Shown here: one piece after another, positions 57,125-64,000 of the stretch | How positions within the stretch are numbered: position 1 is the first letter of the stretch | How the letters are laid out: each line of letters starts with the position of its first letter | Assembly (NCBI GenBank): GCA_029821735.1 | Contig: JALGSU010000002.1 | Location: forward strand, 372,001 to 436,000 | Source: Candidatus Zipacnadia bacterium | Lineage (GTDB): Bacteria; Armatimonadota; Zipacnadia; Zipacnadales; UBA5352 | Direction of reading: 5' to 3' | DNA length: 64,000 nucleotides | Made by a program: the position numbers and the translations under genes | Notes under the pieces: model-generated | What the model was told of the DNA's origin: nothing | Database searches by the model: none | Seen by the model: only the letters and a program-made list of their open reading frames with translations

Positions 57125-57397
57125 TGCTCTCCCGTCCGTCCTGCGCCATTAGCTGCTTGCCCCATACCCTAAGCGAAGGGGGCTCGCTGCCCGCCCCCCG
57201 TAGCCTCGGCGAAGGGGGGTTCCCCCATTGCCCATTGCCCATTCCCCATTGCCGCCGTTGTCGTTCCGCCGTCCCGCCGTTCCCCCATTGCCCATTCCCC
57301 ATTGCCGCCGTTGTCGTTCCGCCGTCCCGCCGTTCCCCCATTGCCCATTGCCCATTCCCCATTGCCGCCGTTGTCGTTCCGCCGTTCCGCCGTCCCC
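57125..57397 (-). repeat. GGG-rich 60-bp minisatellite in the flgH-flgI gap
   Basis: Three head-to-tail units: 57220-57279 (60 nt), 57280-57332 (53 nt, lacking one 7-nt CCCATTG step) and 57333-57392 (60 nt). On the coding (mRNA-sense) strand, units 1 and 3 contain four G-runs, GGGG-AAT-GGG-CAAT-GGG-CAAT-GGGGG, a good quadruplex pattern. Between the array and flgI (57160-57219) lies a C6/G6 hairpin with AGCCTCGGCGAAGG, a motif also seen in the element at 13.9 kb. Confidence 0.85.
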
Positions 57398-57985
57398 TCA
57401 GAACAGCCACCCCAGTATGCGCGGGATGATCCCCACGCGCCCGCCCGGCTTGCCCGGGTCAGGCCCCGTGTACTCGATCTGCGCGTTGGCCACGTATTGC
57501 GACAGCACCGTGTTGTCAGGCCGGATGTCGCGCGGACGCACCTCGCCCTGCACTCGGATCGTCTGGAAGTCCCGGTTGCACGCCACCCGCCGCTCGCCCT
57601 CGATGATCAGGCTGCCCGTCGGCGTCACCCCGGTAACCACCGCCGCGATTCGTGCACTGAGCGTGTCGCGCGTTTGCGATGTGCCTCTCGCCTCCGCCTT
57701 ATTCGACCCGCTGTAGCCCATCAAAGAGATGAAATCCAGATCCCCCACGCCAGGCCCTGCGGTCGCGCTCGAGGACTTCTCGTTGCTGCGCGTGGCGGTG
57801 TGTGAAGCCAGGCTCGACTCCGATATCAGCACGTGCACAATGTCGCCGATGGCCGTCGCTCGGTGATCCGCGTAGAGCGAGGTGAAGAACGCCCCGTCGC
57901 TCGGGTCCGCACACACGCCGCCCGCTGCCATCATCAGCGCCACTGCCATGGTCACAATCCCCTGCCGCGCCCGCTTGTCTCTCAT
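57398..57985 (-). CDS. flgH: Flagellar L-ring protein
   Basis: A 195-aa protein forming the outer-membrane ring. After the signal peptide (ARQGIVTMAVALMMAAGGVCA) come FFTSLYADHRATAIGDIVHV, LISESS and the C-terminal IRVQGEVRPRDIRPDNTVLSQYVANAQIEYTG. The usual lipobox of FlgH is not clear: the residue before Cys is Val, so lipidation is doubtful. The ATG at 57985 overlaps the flgA stop by 4 nt. It is followed by the minisatellite rather than directly by flgI. Confidence 0.94.
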   Translation of the reverse strand: MRDKRARQGIVTMAVALMMAAGGVCADPSDGAFFTSLYADHRATAIGDIVHVLISESSLASHTATRSNEKSSSATAGPGVGDLDFISLMGYSGSNKAEARGTSQTRDTLSARIAAVVTGVTPTGSLIIEGERRVACNRDFQTIRVQGEVRPRDIRPDNTVLSQYVANAQIEYTGPDPGKPGGRVGIIPRILGWLF

Positions 57986-58554
57986 TGGCTCAAGGTCGCC
58001 TCCGTCGGCGAGATCAATTCTGCCCATACTGTCTGCCGCGTCTGGGTGACTCGCATCCGTGTCACCCCGCCGACTGCGCCGTCCTCCAGCGTCGTCGCCC
58101 CGGCCACGATCCGCACCGCGCCGCAGATCACCGCCAGCCGCACCAAGCTCCCCCGCGCCACCACCACCGGGCTTGGCAGTTGCGGACTCTCCGCGTCATC
58201 GGTCCCGCCCGGCGCCGCCTGCTGCCGCGTCACCTCGATGATCGCCGCCGGCCTGCGCACCTGCACCGAGCTCGCCCCGGTGAAGCTCACGTCCTTGTCC
58301 GCCACGCCCCAGCGCCGCAGCCGCATCTTCAGATACCCAAGGCTCAGCGAGCGCTCCCCTCCCGGCTGAGGCGACGGACCCAGGTCCAGCGCCTCCAGAC
58401 GCGCCGTCTCCTCCTCGGTACCGCTCACCGCCGCCACGCTCCCAAGCTCGATGCGCGCACCGTTCACTTCAGCCTGCTCGCGCAGCTCCACCACCGCCCC
58501 ATGTGCCACCGCGCCCGCCCACATCACTGCCGCAAGTGCCAGTCTCACTCGCAT
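57982..58554 (-). CDS. flgA: Flagellar P-ring assembly chaperone FlgA
   Basis: A 190-aa periplasmic protein with a signal peptide (LALAAVMWAGAVAHG). The C-terminal SAF-type domain includes QLPSPVVVARGSLVRLAVICGAVRI and RMRVTQTRQTVWAELISP. It helps FlgI polymerise. The ATG at 58554 has GAGG 8 nt upstream; a GTG at 58557 touches the flgG stop. Confidence 0.88.
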   Translation of the reverse strand: MRVRLALAAVMWAGAVAHGAVVELREQAEVNGARIELGSVAAVSGTEEETARLEALDLGPSPQPGGERSLSLGYLKMRLRRWGVADKDVSFTGASSVQVRRPAAIIEVTRQQAAPGGTDDAESPQLPSPVVVARGSLVRLAVICGAVRIVAGATTLEDGAVGGVTRMRVTQTRQTVWAELISPTEATLSQ

Positions 58555-58556
58555 CA

Positions 58557-59345
58557 CTATCGCCTCGTGTTGTTCGCGATCTCCAGCATCGAGTCGGCGA
58601 TACGAATCGCCTGCGAGTTCGCCTCATACGCGCGCTGGGCGGTGATCATCTGCACCATCTCCTCGACCACCTTCACGTTCGACATCTCCAGCACGCCCTG
58701 GGTGATATTCCCCAGCCCATCCATGCCCGGCGTCCCCACGACCGCCTCGCCTGACGCCGCTGTGCCCCCGAGCAGGCTGTGCCCGAGGTTAATCAAGCCG
58801 GCGGGGTTGGCAAAGCTCGCCAACTGAATCTGCCCGATCGTCGACGGCGCGTCCGAGCCAGCCGTCGTCACCGACACCGTCCCGTCGCTCCCCACCGACA
58901 CCGCCGCGGCATCCGACGGTATCACCAAAGGCGGCTCCAGTGGCAGCCCGTCCGAGGTCACCACGTTGCCCTCGGCATCCTTCTTAAACGCCCCCGCTCT
59001 GGTATAGGCGACCTGCCCGTTCGGCTGCAGCACCTGGAAGAACCCGTTCTTCTCGATCACCAGATCCAGTGCGTTTCCAGTGTCCTGGAACGTCCCCTGC
59101 GCGAACACTTTGCGCGTCGCAGCGGTCCGGCTCCCCAGCCCCACCTGGATGCCCGTCGGGAGCTGCACCCCCTCCGCTGCCACCGAACCCGGCTGGCGCA
59201 GCGTCTCATACATCAGGTCCTGGAACTCGACCCGCATCTTCTTGAAACCCGTCGTGTTTACGTTCGCCAGGTTGTTGGCGATCGTGTCCACGTTCAGTTC
59301 CTGGGCCGTCATCCCACTCGCGGCTGACCACAGCGCTCGCATCAT
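58557..59345 (-). CDS. flgG: Flagellar distal rod protein
   Basis: A 262-aa protein, the standard FlgG length. N-terminal SAASGMTAQELNVDTIANNL with NVNTTGFKKMRVEFQDLMYE, the G-specific QVGLGSRTAATRKVFAQGTF and GNALDLVIEKNGFFQV, and C-terminal MVQMITAQRAYEANSQAIRI. It forms the outer part of the rod. Confidence 0.95.
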   Translation of the reverse strand: MMRALWSAASGMTAQELNVDTIANNLANVNTTGFKKMRVEFQDLMYETLRQPGSVAAEGVQLPTGIQVGLGSRTAATRKVFAQGTFQDTGNALDLVIEKNGFFQVLQPNGQVAYTRAGAFKKDAEGNVVTSDGLPLEPPLVIPSDAAAVSVGSDGTVSVTTAGSDAPSTIGQIQLASFANPAGLINLGHSLLGGTAASGEAVVGTPGMDGLGNITQGVLEMSNVKVVEEMVQMITAQRAYEANSQAIRIADSMLEIANNTRR

Positions 59346-59378
59346 CGGTCGGTCACCTCAACTCATGGTGTCGCCCGG

Positions 59379-60089
59379 CTACGAGCCGGCCGCATCTATC
59401 AGTTTGCCCAGCGTCTCATCGTTCATCCGCAGTGCCGTCGCGCTTGCCTCGAACGCCCTGAAACCCGTCATCATCCCCGCCATCTCCCGCACCACCGTGA
59501 CATTCGCCTGTTCCACACACCCCTGCGCCACAACAGTACCCTCGGCGATGCGCGGCCCGCCCGCGATATCAAACAACCCGTCCGGCGTGCGAGTGAGCGA
59601 CTCTGAGCCCTCGAACTGCGCGAGGAACAGGTGGTCGATGAACTGGCCTTCCGAGAACACCTGCCCGGCCTCGGTCACCAGCAGCTCGCGCCCCGGCAGC
59701 GTAATCGGACCCTCCCGACCCATCACCTGGTTCCCGCCAAGCGTCATCAGCCGCCCCTGCGGATCCACCTCAAACCGCCCGTCGCGCGTATACCGAGTCC
59801 CGTCAGGCGTGAGGACCGTGAACATTCCCGGGCCGTTGAGCGCGAGGTCATATGGGCTCTGCGTCTCATGGATGGCTCCCTGCGTCACATCCACCACGCT
59901 CCCCTCGCCCACCGGCCTCGACCCGACCGCGCCCGCCGCGGAGGTCAGCGCATCCTGAAAGCTCCCCACGGCCACATTCGACCGCCGGTACCCCACCGTG
60001 TTGGCGTTCGCCAAGTTGTTGGTGTACACGTCCTGCTTCTGCAGTTGCACCAACATACCGGCGGCTGCCGCACGGACTCCCCTCGTCAC
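59379..60089 (-). CDS. flgF: Flagellar proximal rod protein (FlgF type)
   Basis: A 236-aa rod/hook family protein with N-terminal GMLVQLQKQDVYTNNLANAN, NTVGYRRSN, and C-terminal VVREMAGMMTGFRAFEASAT. It is shorter than FlgG and placed directly before it, the classical flgF-flgG order. The start is a GTG at 60089 with GGGAG upstream. It is first in the cluster behind the sigma-28 promoter. Confidence 0.9.
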   Translation of the reverse strand: MTRGVRAAAAGMLVQLQKQDVYTNNLANANTVGYRRSNVAVGSFQDALTSAAGAVGSRPVGEGSVVDVTQGAIHETQSPYDLALNGPGMFTVLTPDGTRYTRDGRFEVDPQGRLMTLGGNQVMGREGPITLPGRELLVTEAGQVFSEGQFIDHLFLAQFEGSESLTRTPDGLFDIAGGPRIAEGTVVAQGCVEQANVTVVREMAGMMTGFRAFEASATALRMNDETLGKLIDAAGS

Positions 60090-60131
60090 GCTGATGCTCT
60101 CCCTTGCGTGTTTTGCTGCTTTGCCCGGCCG

Positions 60132-60158
60132 TTATCGGCTCGCGAGCCGCGAACTTTA
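60132..60158 (-). promoter_or_regulatory. Sigma-28 (FliA) promoter of the flagellar cluster
   Basis: On the minus strand TAAAGTTC (60158-60151), an 11-nt spacer and GCCGATAA (60139-60132). The -10 is an exact match and the -35 differs at one position from the enterobacterial consensus. It lies 43 nt before the flgF start. Confidence 0.88.
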
Positions 60159-60274
60159 GCTCCCGCACCGACCTTTTCCGTCCAGTTCACGCAGCCCGCG
60201 CCTGCCGCCCCCTGCGCCGTGCGCCTCTTCCCTTGCCCATTCCCTTGTGCTGTCGTCGCCACCGTTGCTGGCGT

Positions 60275-60303
60275 TTGACACTGCCCAACTCGTCAGCTAT
60301 AAT
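60275..60303 (+). promoter_or_regulatory. Perfect-consensus sigma-70 promoter
   Basis: TTGACA (60275-60280), a 17-nt spacer, TATAAT (60298-60303). It points at the small membrane protein and TauE genes, leaving a leader of about 110 nt. Confidence 0.9.
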
Positions 60304-60329
60304 TGTTCGCTAAGATAACCAGTCCACAC

Positions 60330-60352
60330 GCCCGCCGCTGTACGCGGCGGGC
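60330..60352 (+). promoter_or_regulatory. Leader hairpin
   Basis: GCCCGCCGC (60330-60338) pairs with GCGGCGGGC (60344-60352) about 20 nt after the expected transcription start; a weaker GGGGT/ACCCC fold follows near 60366-60395. It could be an attenuator or an RNA-stabilising stem. Confidence 0.5.
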
Positions 60353-60423
60353 TTCTGCATATCTATGGGGTAACACTCTCAAAAGAGCCCACCCCACCTC
60401 CGTCGATCTGCGCAGGTGAAACA

Positions 60424-60702
60424 ATGCGATCAACAATGAGCCGTGCCCTGGCAGCCATCGGCTTCCTGATTCCCGCGGGGATGGCCGCCACGATCACGTG
60501 GTTCATGGTCACCGTATGCATGCCCGCTTCCGAGGTGGAGTGCCCGCTCGCGGGCCTCACTGGCGTCACCAAGGGCCTCGCATTCGCCGGCGTCATGGTC
60601 CTCTGCGGCGGTCTGCTGGCGTTTGCGTTCACCAATCTCGACAGTGCCCTCGGCATAGCCGCGATCACCAACGGCAAGCATGAAGCGAAGGGGGCCGACT
60701 GA
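60424..60702 (+). CDS. Small two-helix membrane protein
   Basis: A 92-aa protein with hydrophobic segments at about 8-32 and 48-72 (LAFAGVMVLCGGLLAFAFTN) and a charged C-terminal tail. A CMPASEVECP pair of cysteines lies in the loop. Unrecognised family. It is transcribed from the strong promoter at 60.28 kb and is followed after 2 nt by the TauE-type exporter gene, so it may be an exporter partner. Confidence 0.75.
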   Translation: MRSTMSRALAAIGFLIPAGMAATITWFMVTVCMPASEVECPLAGLTGVTKGLAFAGVMVLCGGLLAFAFTNLDSALGIAAITNGKHEAKGAD

Positions 60703-60704
60703 CG

Positions 60705-61775
60705 GTGGAAGTAGCTCCCGACCTCTTCGTCAATCCCTTTCTGCTCGCCGGAATCGGCCTCGCCATCGGCCTCATGAGTGGTTTCGTCGGCGTGGGCGGC
60801 GGCTACATGCTCACTCCTACACTGGTTATCCTCGGCTTCCCCGCCAACATCGCCGTTGGCACTGGTCTCGCCCTGATCGCAGGCAACTCGCTCATCGCCG
60901 TCGTGCGCCATCGCCAGATGGGACACGTCGACCTCAAGATGGGCGCGATCATGATGGCGGGCACTATCGGCGGCACTGAAATCGGCGTGAGGATCCTCGA
61001 TTCGCTCCACGTCTATGGCCCCGAAACCCTCGACATCGTCGTCATGTCCGTCCTCGTTGTCGCACTCGCCGGCATCGGCATCTTCATGTATCGAGAGCTG
61101 CGGCTCTCCCGCCAGGCCCTATGCGACATGACCGATGAGGAGCGCGAGGCCTGCGAGGACGTCCAGACTTCCCATCTCTGCGAAATCTTCCAGAACATCC
61201 GCATCTTCCCCCATATCCGCTTCACCAAGTCGAAGCTCAGAATCTCCGGCTGGATCGTCCTCCTCGTCGGCTTCGCAACCGGCATCCTCTCCGGATTCAT
61301 AGGAGTCGGCGGAGGGTTCGTCCGCGCACCAGCACTCATCTACATCATAGGCCAGTCCTCCGTCATGGCCGTCGGCACCGACCTGCTGGGCATCGTCTTC
61401 TCCGGCAGCTTCGGTTGCTTCCGCCACGCCATGTTGGGCAACGTCAACCTTGCTGTGGCCCTCGTCATGCTCATGGGCACAGCCGTTGGCACTCAGGCTG
61501 GCGCGCTCGGCACCGTCTACCTCAAGGGCATTGCAGTGCGCTACGTCCTCGGATACTCAGTGCTTACCGCCCTCTTCGGACCTCTCCTCAAGCTCGCGTA
61601 TTTCCTCACCGGCCGCGATGTCACTTGGCTCAACCAGGCATCGGTCGCCGTCACGATGTTGCAGATCTTCTTCCCGGTCACTGTGATCATCGCCCTGCTG
61701 ATCCTCGCCATACGCTATCAGCGCGGCGAACCAGTCCCCGCATGGGCCGAACCACTCATGTTGCCACGCTCCTGA
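60705..61775 (+). CDS. TauE/SafE family membrane transporter
   Basis: A 356-aa protein with about eight membrane helices in two TauE repeats. Each repeat begins with the family motif: FVGVGGGYMLTPTLVILGFP (about 26-45) and FIGVGGGFVRAPALIYIIG (about 200-218). A cytoplasmic insert (about 145-180, MTDEEREACEDVQTSHLCEIF) separates them. The family exports sulfite, sulfonates or organic sulfur acids; the substrate here is unknown. GTG start at 60705. Confidence 0.9.
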   Translation: MEVAPDLFVNPFLLAGIGLAIGLMSGFVGVGGGYMLTPTLVILGFPANIAVGTGLALIAGNSLIAVVRHRQMGHVDLKMGAIMMAGTIGGTEIGVRILDSLHVYGPETLDIVVMSVLVVALAGIGIFMYRELRLSRQALCDMTDEEREACEDVQTSHLCEIFQNIRIFPHIRFTKSKLRISGWIVLLVGFATGILSGFIGVGGGFVRAPALIYIIGQSSVMAVGTDLLGIVFSGSFGCFRHAMLGNVNLAVALVMLMGTAVGTQAGALGTVYLKGIAVRYVLGYSVLTALFGPLLKLAYFLTGRDVTWLNQASVAVTMLQIFFPVTVIIALLILAIRYQRGEPVPAWAEPLMLPRS

Positions 61776-61881
61776 GCAGGTCCACCGTGGCACAATCATT
61801 GCATCACATGCCGATGCCCGCCGCCGTTCACTGACCCGACAGGCCAGCCTTGCCGTTACCGCTAGCGGCTGATGCCTGAGC

Positions 61882-61910
61882 TTGACACCGACTCCTGGCG
61901 CGGGTAACAT
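61882..61910 (+). promoter_or_regulatory. Sigma-70-type promoter before the lipoprotein gene
   Basis: TTGACA (61882-61887), a 17-nt spacer, TAACAT (61905-61910), about 40 nt before the ATG. Confidence 0.6.
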
Positions 61911-61952
61911 CGCCCAACTTGTGCTCACGCACACCAAGGTTCGGGAGGAATC

Positions 61953-63410
61953 ATGATGCGCAGATTCGCGGTGGCCCTGAACGTACTCGTCGTATTTGCC
62001 CTCTTCACATCCGGCTGTGGCGGCGGTGGCAGTGCCGTCACCCCCGGCCCCGGACCCGATCCGGACCCCGATCCTGACCCGATCCCCGTGGCTATAGGCC
62101 CCGGTCCCGGCGCTGCCGCTGACATCATCCCCACTGAGCTTGGTATCAGCACCACCGCGGCCCGCAACGCGCCGCTCGCGACCGCACCGGACGCCGACAA
62201 CGTCCGCCAGGCCGTCACCAACGAGTTCGACGCTCTGATGGACAACCCGCCCGACAGCCTTGCTGAGCTGCAGACTCTGCTGACCCAGTTCACCGGTTGG
62301 GCGAACCAGAGCCCTGATGATCCCGCCGCCCAGTTTGGTCTGGCGCTCATGACGGCCATGGCCGGGCTCTACAATACCGGCATCGACGCTGGCTTCATCG
62401 AGGCGGACATCTTCTCGATGCTCCCCGCCTCTCTCGACAAGTCAGCCACCGGCAGTCTCACCGATCTCTTCCTGCGCCCCGTGCAGTTCGCCGCTGCTCT
62501 GCACCTCGGCGGCCCGCAGGCGCTCATGGCACCGACCAAAGCCGCCAAGTCGGCCATCCCGGGCCTCGAGGATGAGGGCATCTCCACTCAGGACCTGCAG
62601 ATCGCGATCCGCAACTACCTCATCCCCTCCCTCGACAGCGCCATCGCCCGTCTCAGCGCCGTCGCCAACAACGCGCCCGCTTGGGACCCCCTCGTGGCCA
62701 TAGGTTCAGGCGACAATGCGGTCAACGTCTACCCCGCCGACTTCAAGCTGGTGACTGCCATCCTGCGCGTCCTCAAGTCCTTCGCTCACGAGCTGGTCGC
62801 CTACCAGCTCAACGCAGGCAGCCATGACTGGGGCGCCAGCCTGGCCTCCCTTGACGCCAACAACGATGACATCCTCACTGTCGCCGAGTACGCGCCCGCC
62901 GACCCCTTCCTGTGGAGGCATTCCGCCCCCAACATGCAAATCGCCGGCGTAACCCTCGGCACAGCTCTGAACAATGCCATCTGGGCCGTTCGCAACAGCA
63001 ACAACAGCTTGGTGTTGGGCGAGTTCTTCGGCCTCACCAGGCAAGCCGACGTCGATCAAAGCGTCGCCGAACTCACCGACCTGCGCGACTTGCTGACCAG
63101 CCCCGTCGACGTGCAGATCACCTACAACAACATCCAGACCGCCGCGGTCGCACCTGCGGCCGTCCGCACCATGCGGACCAACTTCGGCGCGATCTTCAGC
63201 GCCCCGGTCTATGACATCAAGAACCTGCTGCCCACCCTCCACGTGGTCGGCAGTTCCGCCGAAGTCCAGAGCGCGAGTGACTTCCCGGACCTCACCTTCC
63301 ACGGTATCATTCTCGATCCGCAGCCGATCCGGAACATCATCGCAGGTGACTACAATCACGTCGTCATCTCCTACGGCAGTCTGCGCGACATTGAACTCGT
63401 CTCACCGTAA
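61953..63410 (+). CDS. Lipoprotein of unknown function
   Basis: A 485-aa protein with a lipoprotein signal (VVFALFTSGCGGGG; Cys at about residue 22), then a Pro/Asp repeat linker (DPDPDPDP) and a mainly helical body (SLAELQTLLTQFTGWANQSP ... LDANNDDILTVAEY). The phrase LDANNDDILTVAE looks like an EF-hand-type calcium loop. The family is not recognised. ATG at 61953 after GGAGGA. Confidence 0.82.
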   Translation: MMRRFAVALNVLVVFALFTSGCGGGGSAVTPGPGPDPDPDPDPIPVAIGPGPGAAADIIPTELGISTTAARNAPLATAPDADNVRQAVTNEFDALMDNPPDSLAELQTLLTQFTGWANQSPDDPAAQFGLALMTAMAGLYNTGIDAGFIEADIFSMLPASLDKSATGSLTDLFLRPVQFAAALHLGGPQALMAPTKAAKSAIPGLEDEGISTQDLQIAIRNYLIPSLDSAIARLSAVANNAPAWDPLVAIGSGDNAVNVYPADFKLVTAILRVLKSFAHELVAYQLNAGSHDWGASLASLDANNDDILTVAEYAPADPFLWRHSAPNMQIAGVTLGTALNNAIWAVRNSNNSLVLGEFFGLTRQADVDQSVAELTDLRDLLTSPVDVQITYNNIQTAAVAPAAVRTMRTNFGAIFSAPVYDIKNLLPTLHVVGSSAEVQSASDFPDLTFHGIILDPQPIRNIIAGDYNHVVISYGSLRDIELVSP

Positions 63411-64000
63411 CCCGACCAGGCGCGGCCGGCGCCGCTGGCCGTTTCTCTCATCGGTACCGTGGGCGACTTCCCGCCCACGGTACCATGCCGCCCTCGCGTT
63501 CCTCGCTGCGCTTCTCTTCACCGCGCCCGCTCACGCAAGCCTCACTGACATCTTCTGGCAACCCGCCCCCGAGGCCCTCACTTTCAGCGGCACATCCGCG
63601 CCACCAACGCTCATGGACATCCCGGACGCCGCCTGGCCGACCACGCTGCACACAGCGGGCAACGGGCGCTTCGATATGACCGTCACCGGCGAAACCCCGC
63701 TGACCATGCGCCGCGGCGGACGCACCGTCGCCCGCCTCGACACCCACGCCACCGCGCTGCAGCTCACCGTCCCTCTCGACCCCGACGCCGCCGGCTCGGG
63801 CTGGTTCCTCGGTTGGCGCAACGCTGCCATCGACACCCGCGGCTTCTATCGCGATTCCGGCGAGGACCTGACTCTCGACTGCGCCGTGGCCGAGCGCACT
63901 CTCGCCCTCTCCTGGGTGGATGACCACGGCTGGGCCGTCGGCGCCTCAGCCGCTGACCACGCCACCGGCCTCTCCGCCTGGGGAGCGACCCTCGATGACT
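63391..64000 (+). CDS. Secreted protein of unknown function, cut by the window end
   Basis: An open frame in phase with AALAFLAALLFTAPAHA (signal peptide) and SLTDIFWQPAPEALTFSG runs to the edge. No ATG or GTG is in frame. The only upstream candidate is a TTG at 63391, overlapping the lipoprotein gene, and it would place a 13-bp perfect hairpin in the coding region. An ATG at 63485 is in the wrong frame by two bases, so a small lesion near the start is possible. The mature part (LDTHATALQLTVPLDPDAAG, GWFLGWRNAAIDTRGF) suggests a beta-rich domain. Confidence 0.6.
   Translation, partial: MNSSHRNPTRRGRRRWPFLSSVPWATSRPRYHAALAFLAALLFTAPAHASLTDIFWQPAPEALTFSGTSAPPTLMDIPDAAWPTTLHTAGNGRFDMTVTGETPLTMRRGGRTVARLDTHATALQLTVPLDPDAAGSGWFLGWRNAAIDTRGFYRDSGEDLTLDCAVAERTLALSWVDDHGWAVGASAADHATGLSAWGATLDD
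63453..63484 (+). terminator. Hairpin after the lipoprotein gene
   Basis: GGTACCGTGGGCG (63453-63465) and CGCCCACGGTACC (63472-63484) form a perfect 13-bp stem with a 6-nt loop. It is probably the terminator of the lipoprotein gene, though it lies within the possible start region of the next gene. Confidence 0.6.

Noticed and set aside
57220..57392. CRISPR array
   Set aside because: Units are contiguous repeats without unique spacers, and no cas genes are present.
57111..57410. A repetitive open frame reading GNGQW repeats
   Set aside because: It is simply the minisatellite read in one frame; its unit lengths (60, 53, 60) are not all multiples of three and it has no ribosome site.
62040..62095. 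DPDPDP coding repeat as a mobile or regulatory repeat
   Set aside because: It is a Pro/Asp linker just after the lipobox of a lipoprotein, a common feature of such proteins.
63485..63679. A 64-aa frame with ATG near the window end
   Set aside because: Ser/Pro/Arg-rich composition; the adjacent frame encodes a clear signal peptide and continues to the window edge.

Overview
The window is high-GC DNA from a bacterium with two membranes. A flagellar cluster encodes both the P-ring (FlgI) and L-ring (FlgH) proteins, and there is a bacterial F-type ATP synthase operon. Many large secreted beta-propeller, CBM9-like and CARDB-like proteins and three 'stalk' (copper-amine-oxidase-N-like) domain proteins recall lineages such as Armatimonadota or the Planctomycetes/Lentisphaerae group. 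That placement is inference from gene content; no rRNA or tRNA gene was recognised to fix it.

Layout. 1-5.6 kb, minus strand: ATP synthase operon, atpZ-like, atpI-like, atpB-E-F-H-A-G and the first 61 codons of atpD. 5.6-10.4 kb, minus: housekeeping run from a consensus promoter at 10.4 kb (stalk-domain protein, cytidine deaminase, polysaccharide deacetylase, mnmA, PHP-domain protein). 10.5-12.1 kb, plus: L-fuculokinase. 12.1-36.1 kb: a two-armed locus centred near 24.5 kb. Its left arm (minus) holds a 1276-aa CARDB-type secreted protein, a 1646-aa secreted beta-propeller with an embedded methyltransferase-like domain, a membrane-anchored protein, an ABC permease and a damaged ABC ATPase. Its right arm (plus) holds a 1345-aa CBM9-like protein, a sugar isomerase/epimerase-like TIM barrel, a second propeller/methyltransferase-like protein, a sugar-type dehydrogenase, a stalk-domain protein and a damaged fuconolactonase-like amidohydrolase. 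The right arm ends in a very strong double hairpin.

36.2-40.5 kb: a uroporphyrinogen-decarboxylase-family methyltransferase-like gene, two adjacent related but frameshifted membrane-anchored genes, a secreted acetolactate decarboxylase and an unknown gene. 40.6-46.2 kb, plus: pentose phosphate operon tkt-gnd-zwf-pgl plus tspO. 46.3-52.4 kb, plus: heparinase II/III-like protein and a frameshifted large secreted glycosidase-like protein. 52.6-60.1 kb, minus: flgF-G-A-H-I-J-M-N-K-L behind a textbook sigma-28 promoter. 60.3-64 kb, plus: a small membrane protein with a TauE/SafE exporter behind a perfect sigma-70 promoter, a lipoprotein, and a secreted protein cut by the window end.

Working picture (inference): the organism binds and breaks down complex glycans outside the cytoplasm (propellers, CBM9-like and heparinase-like proteins). 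It oxidises released sugars through dehydrogenase and lactonase steps, and sends carbon through the oxidative pentose phosphate pathway. The most unusual material is the pair of secreted propeller proteins carrying methyltransferase-like Rossmann domains, the ABC/anchored-protein module beside one of them, a GGG-rich 60-bp minisatellite in the flgH-flgI intercistronic mRNA, and an unusual number of frameshift or short-deletion lesions in otherwise recognisable genes.
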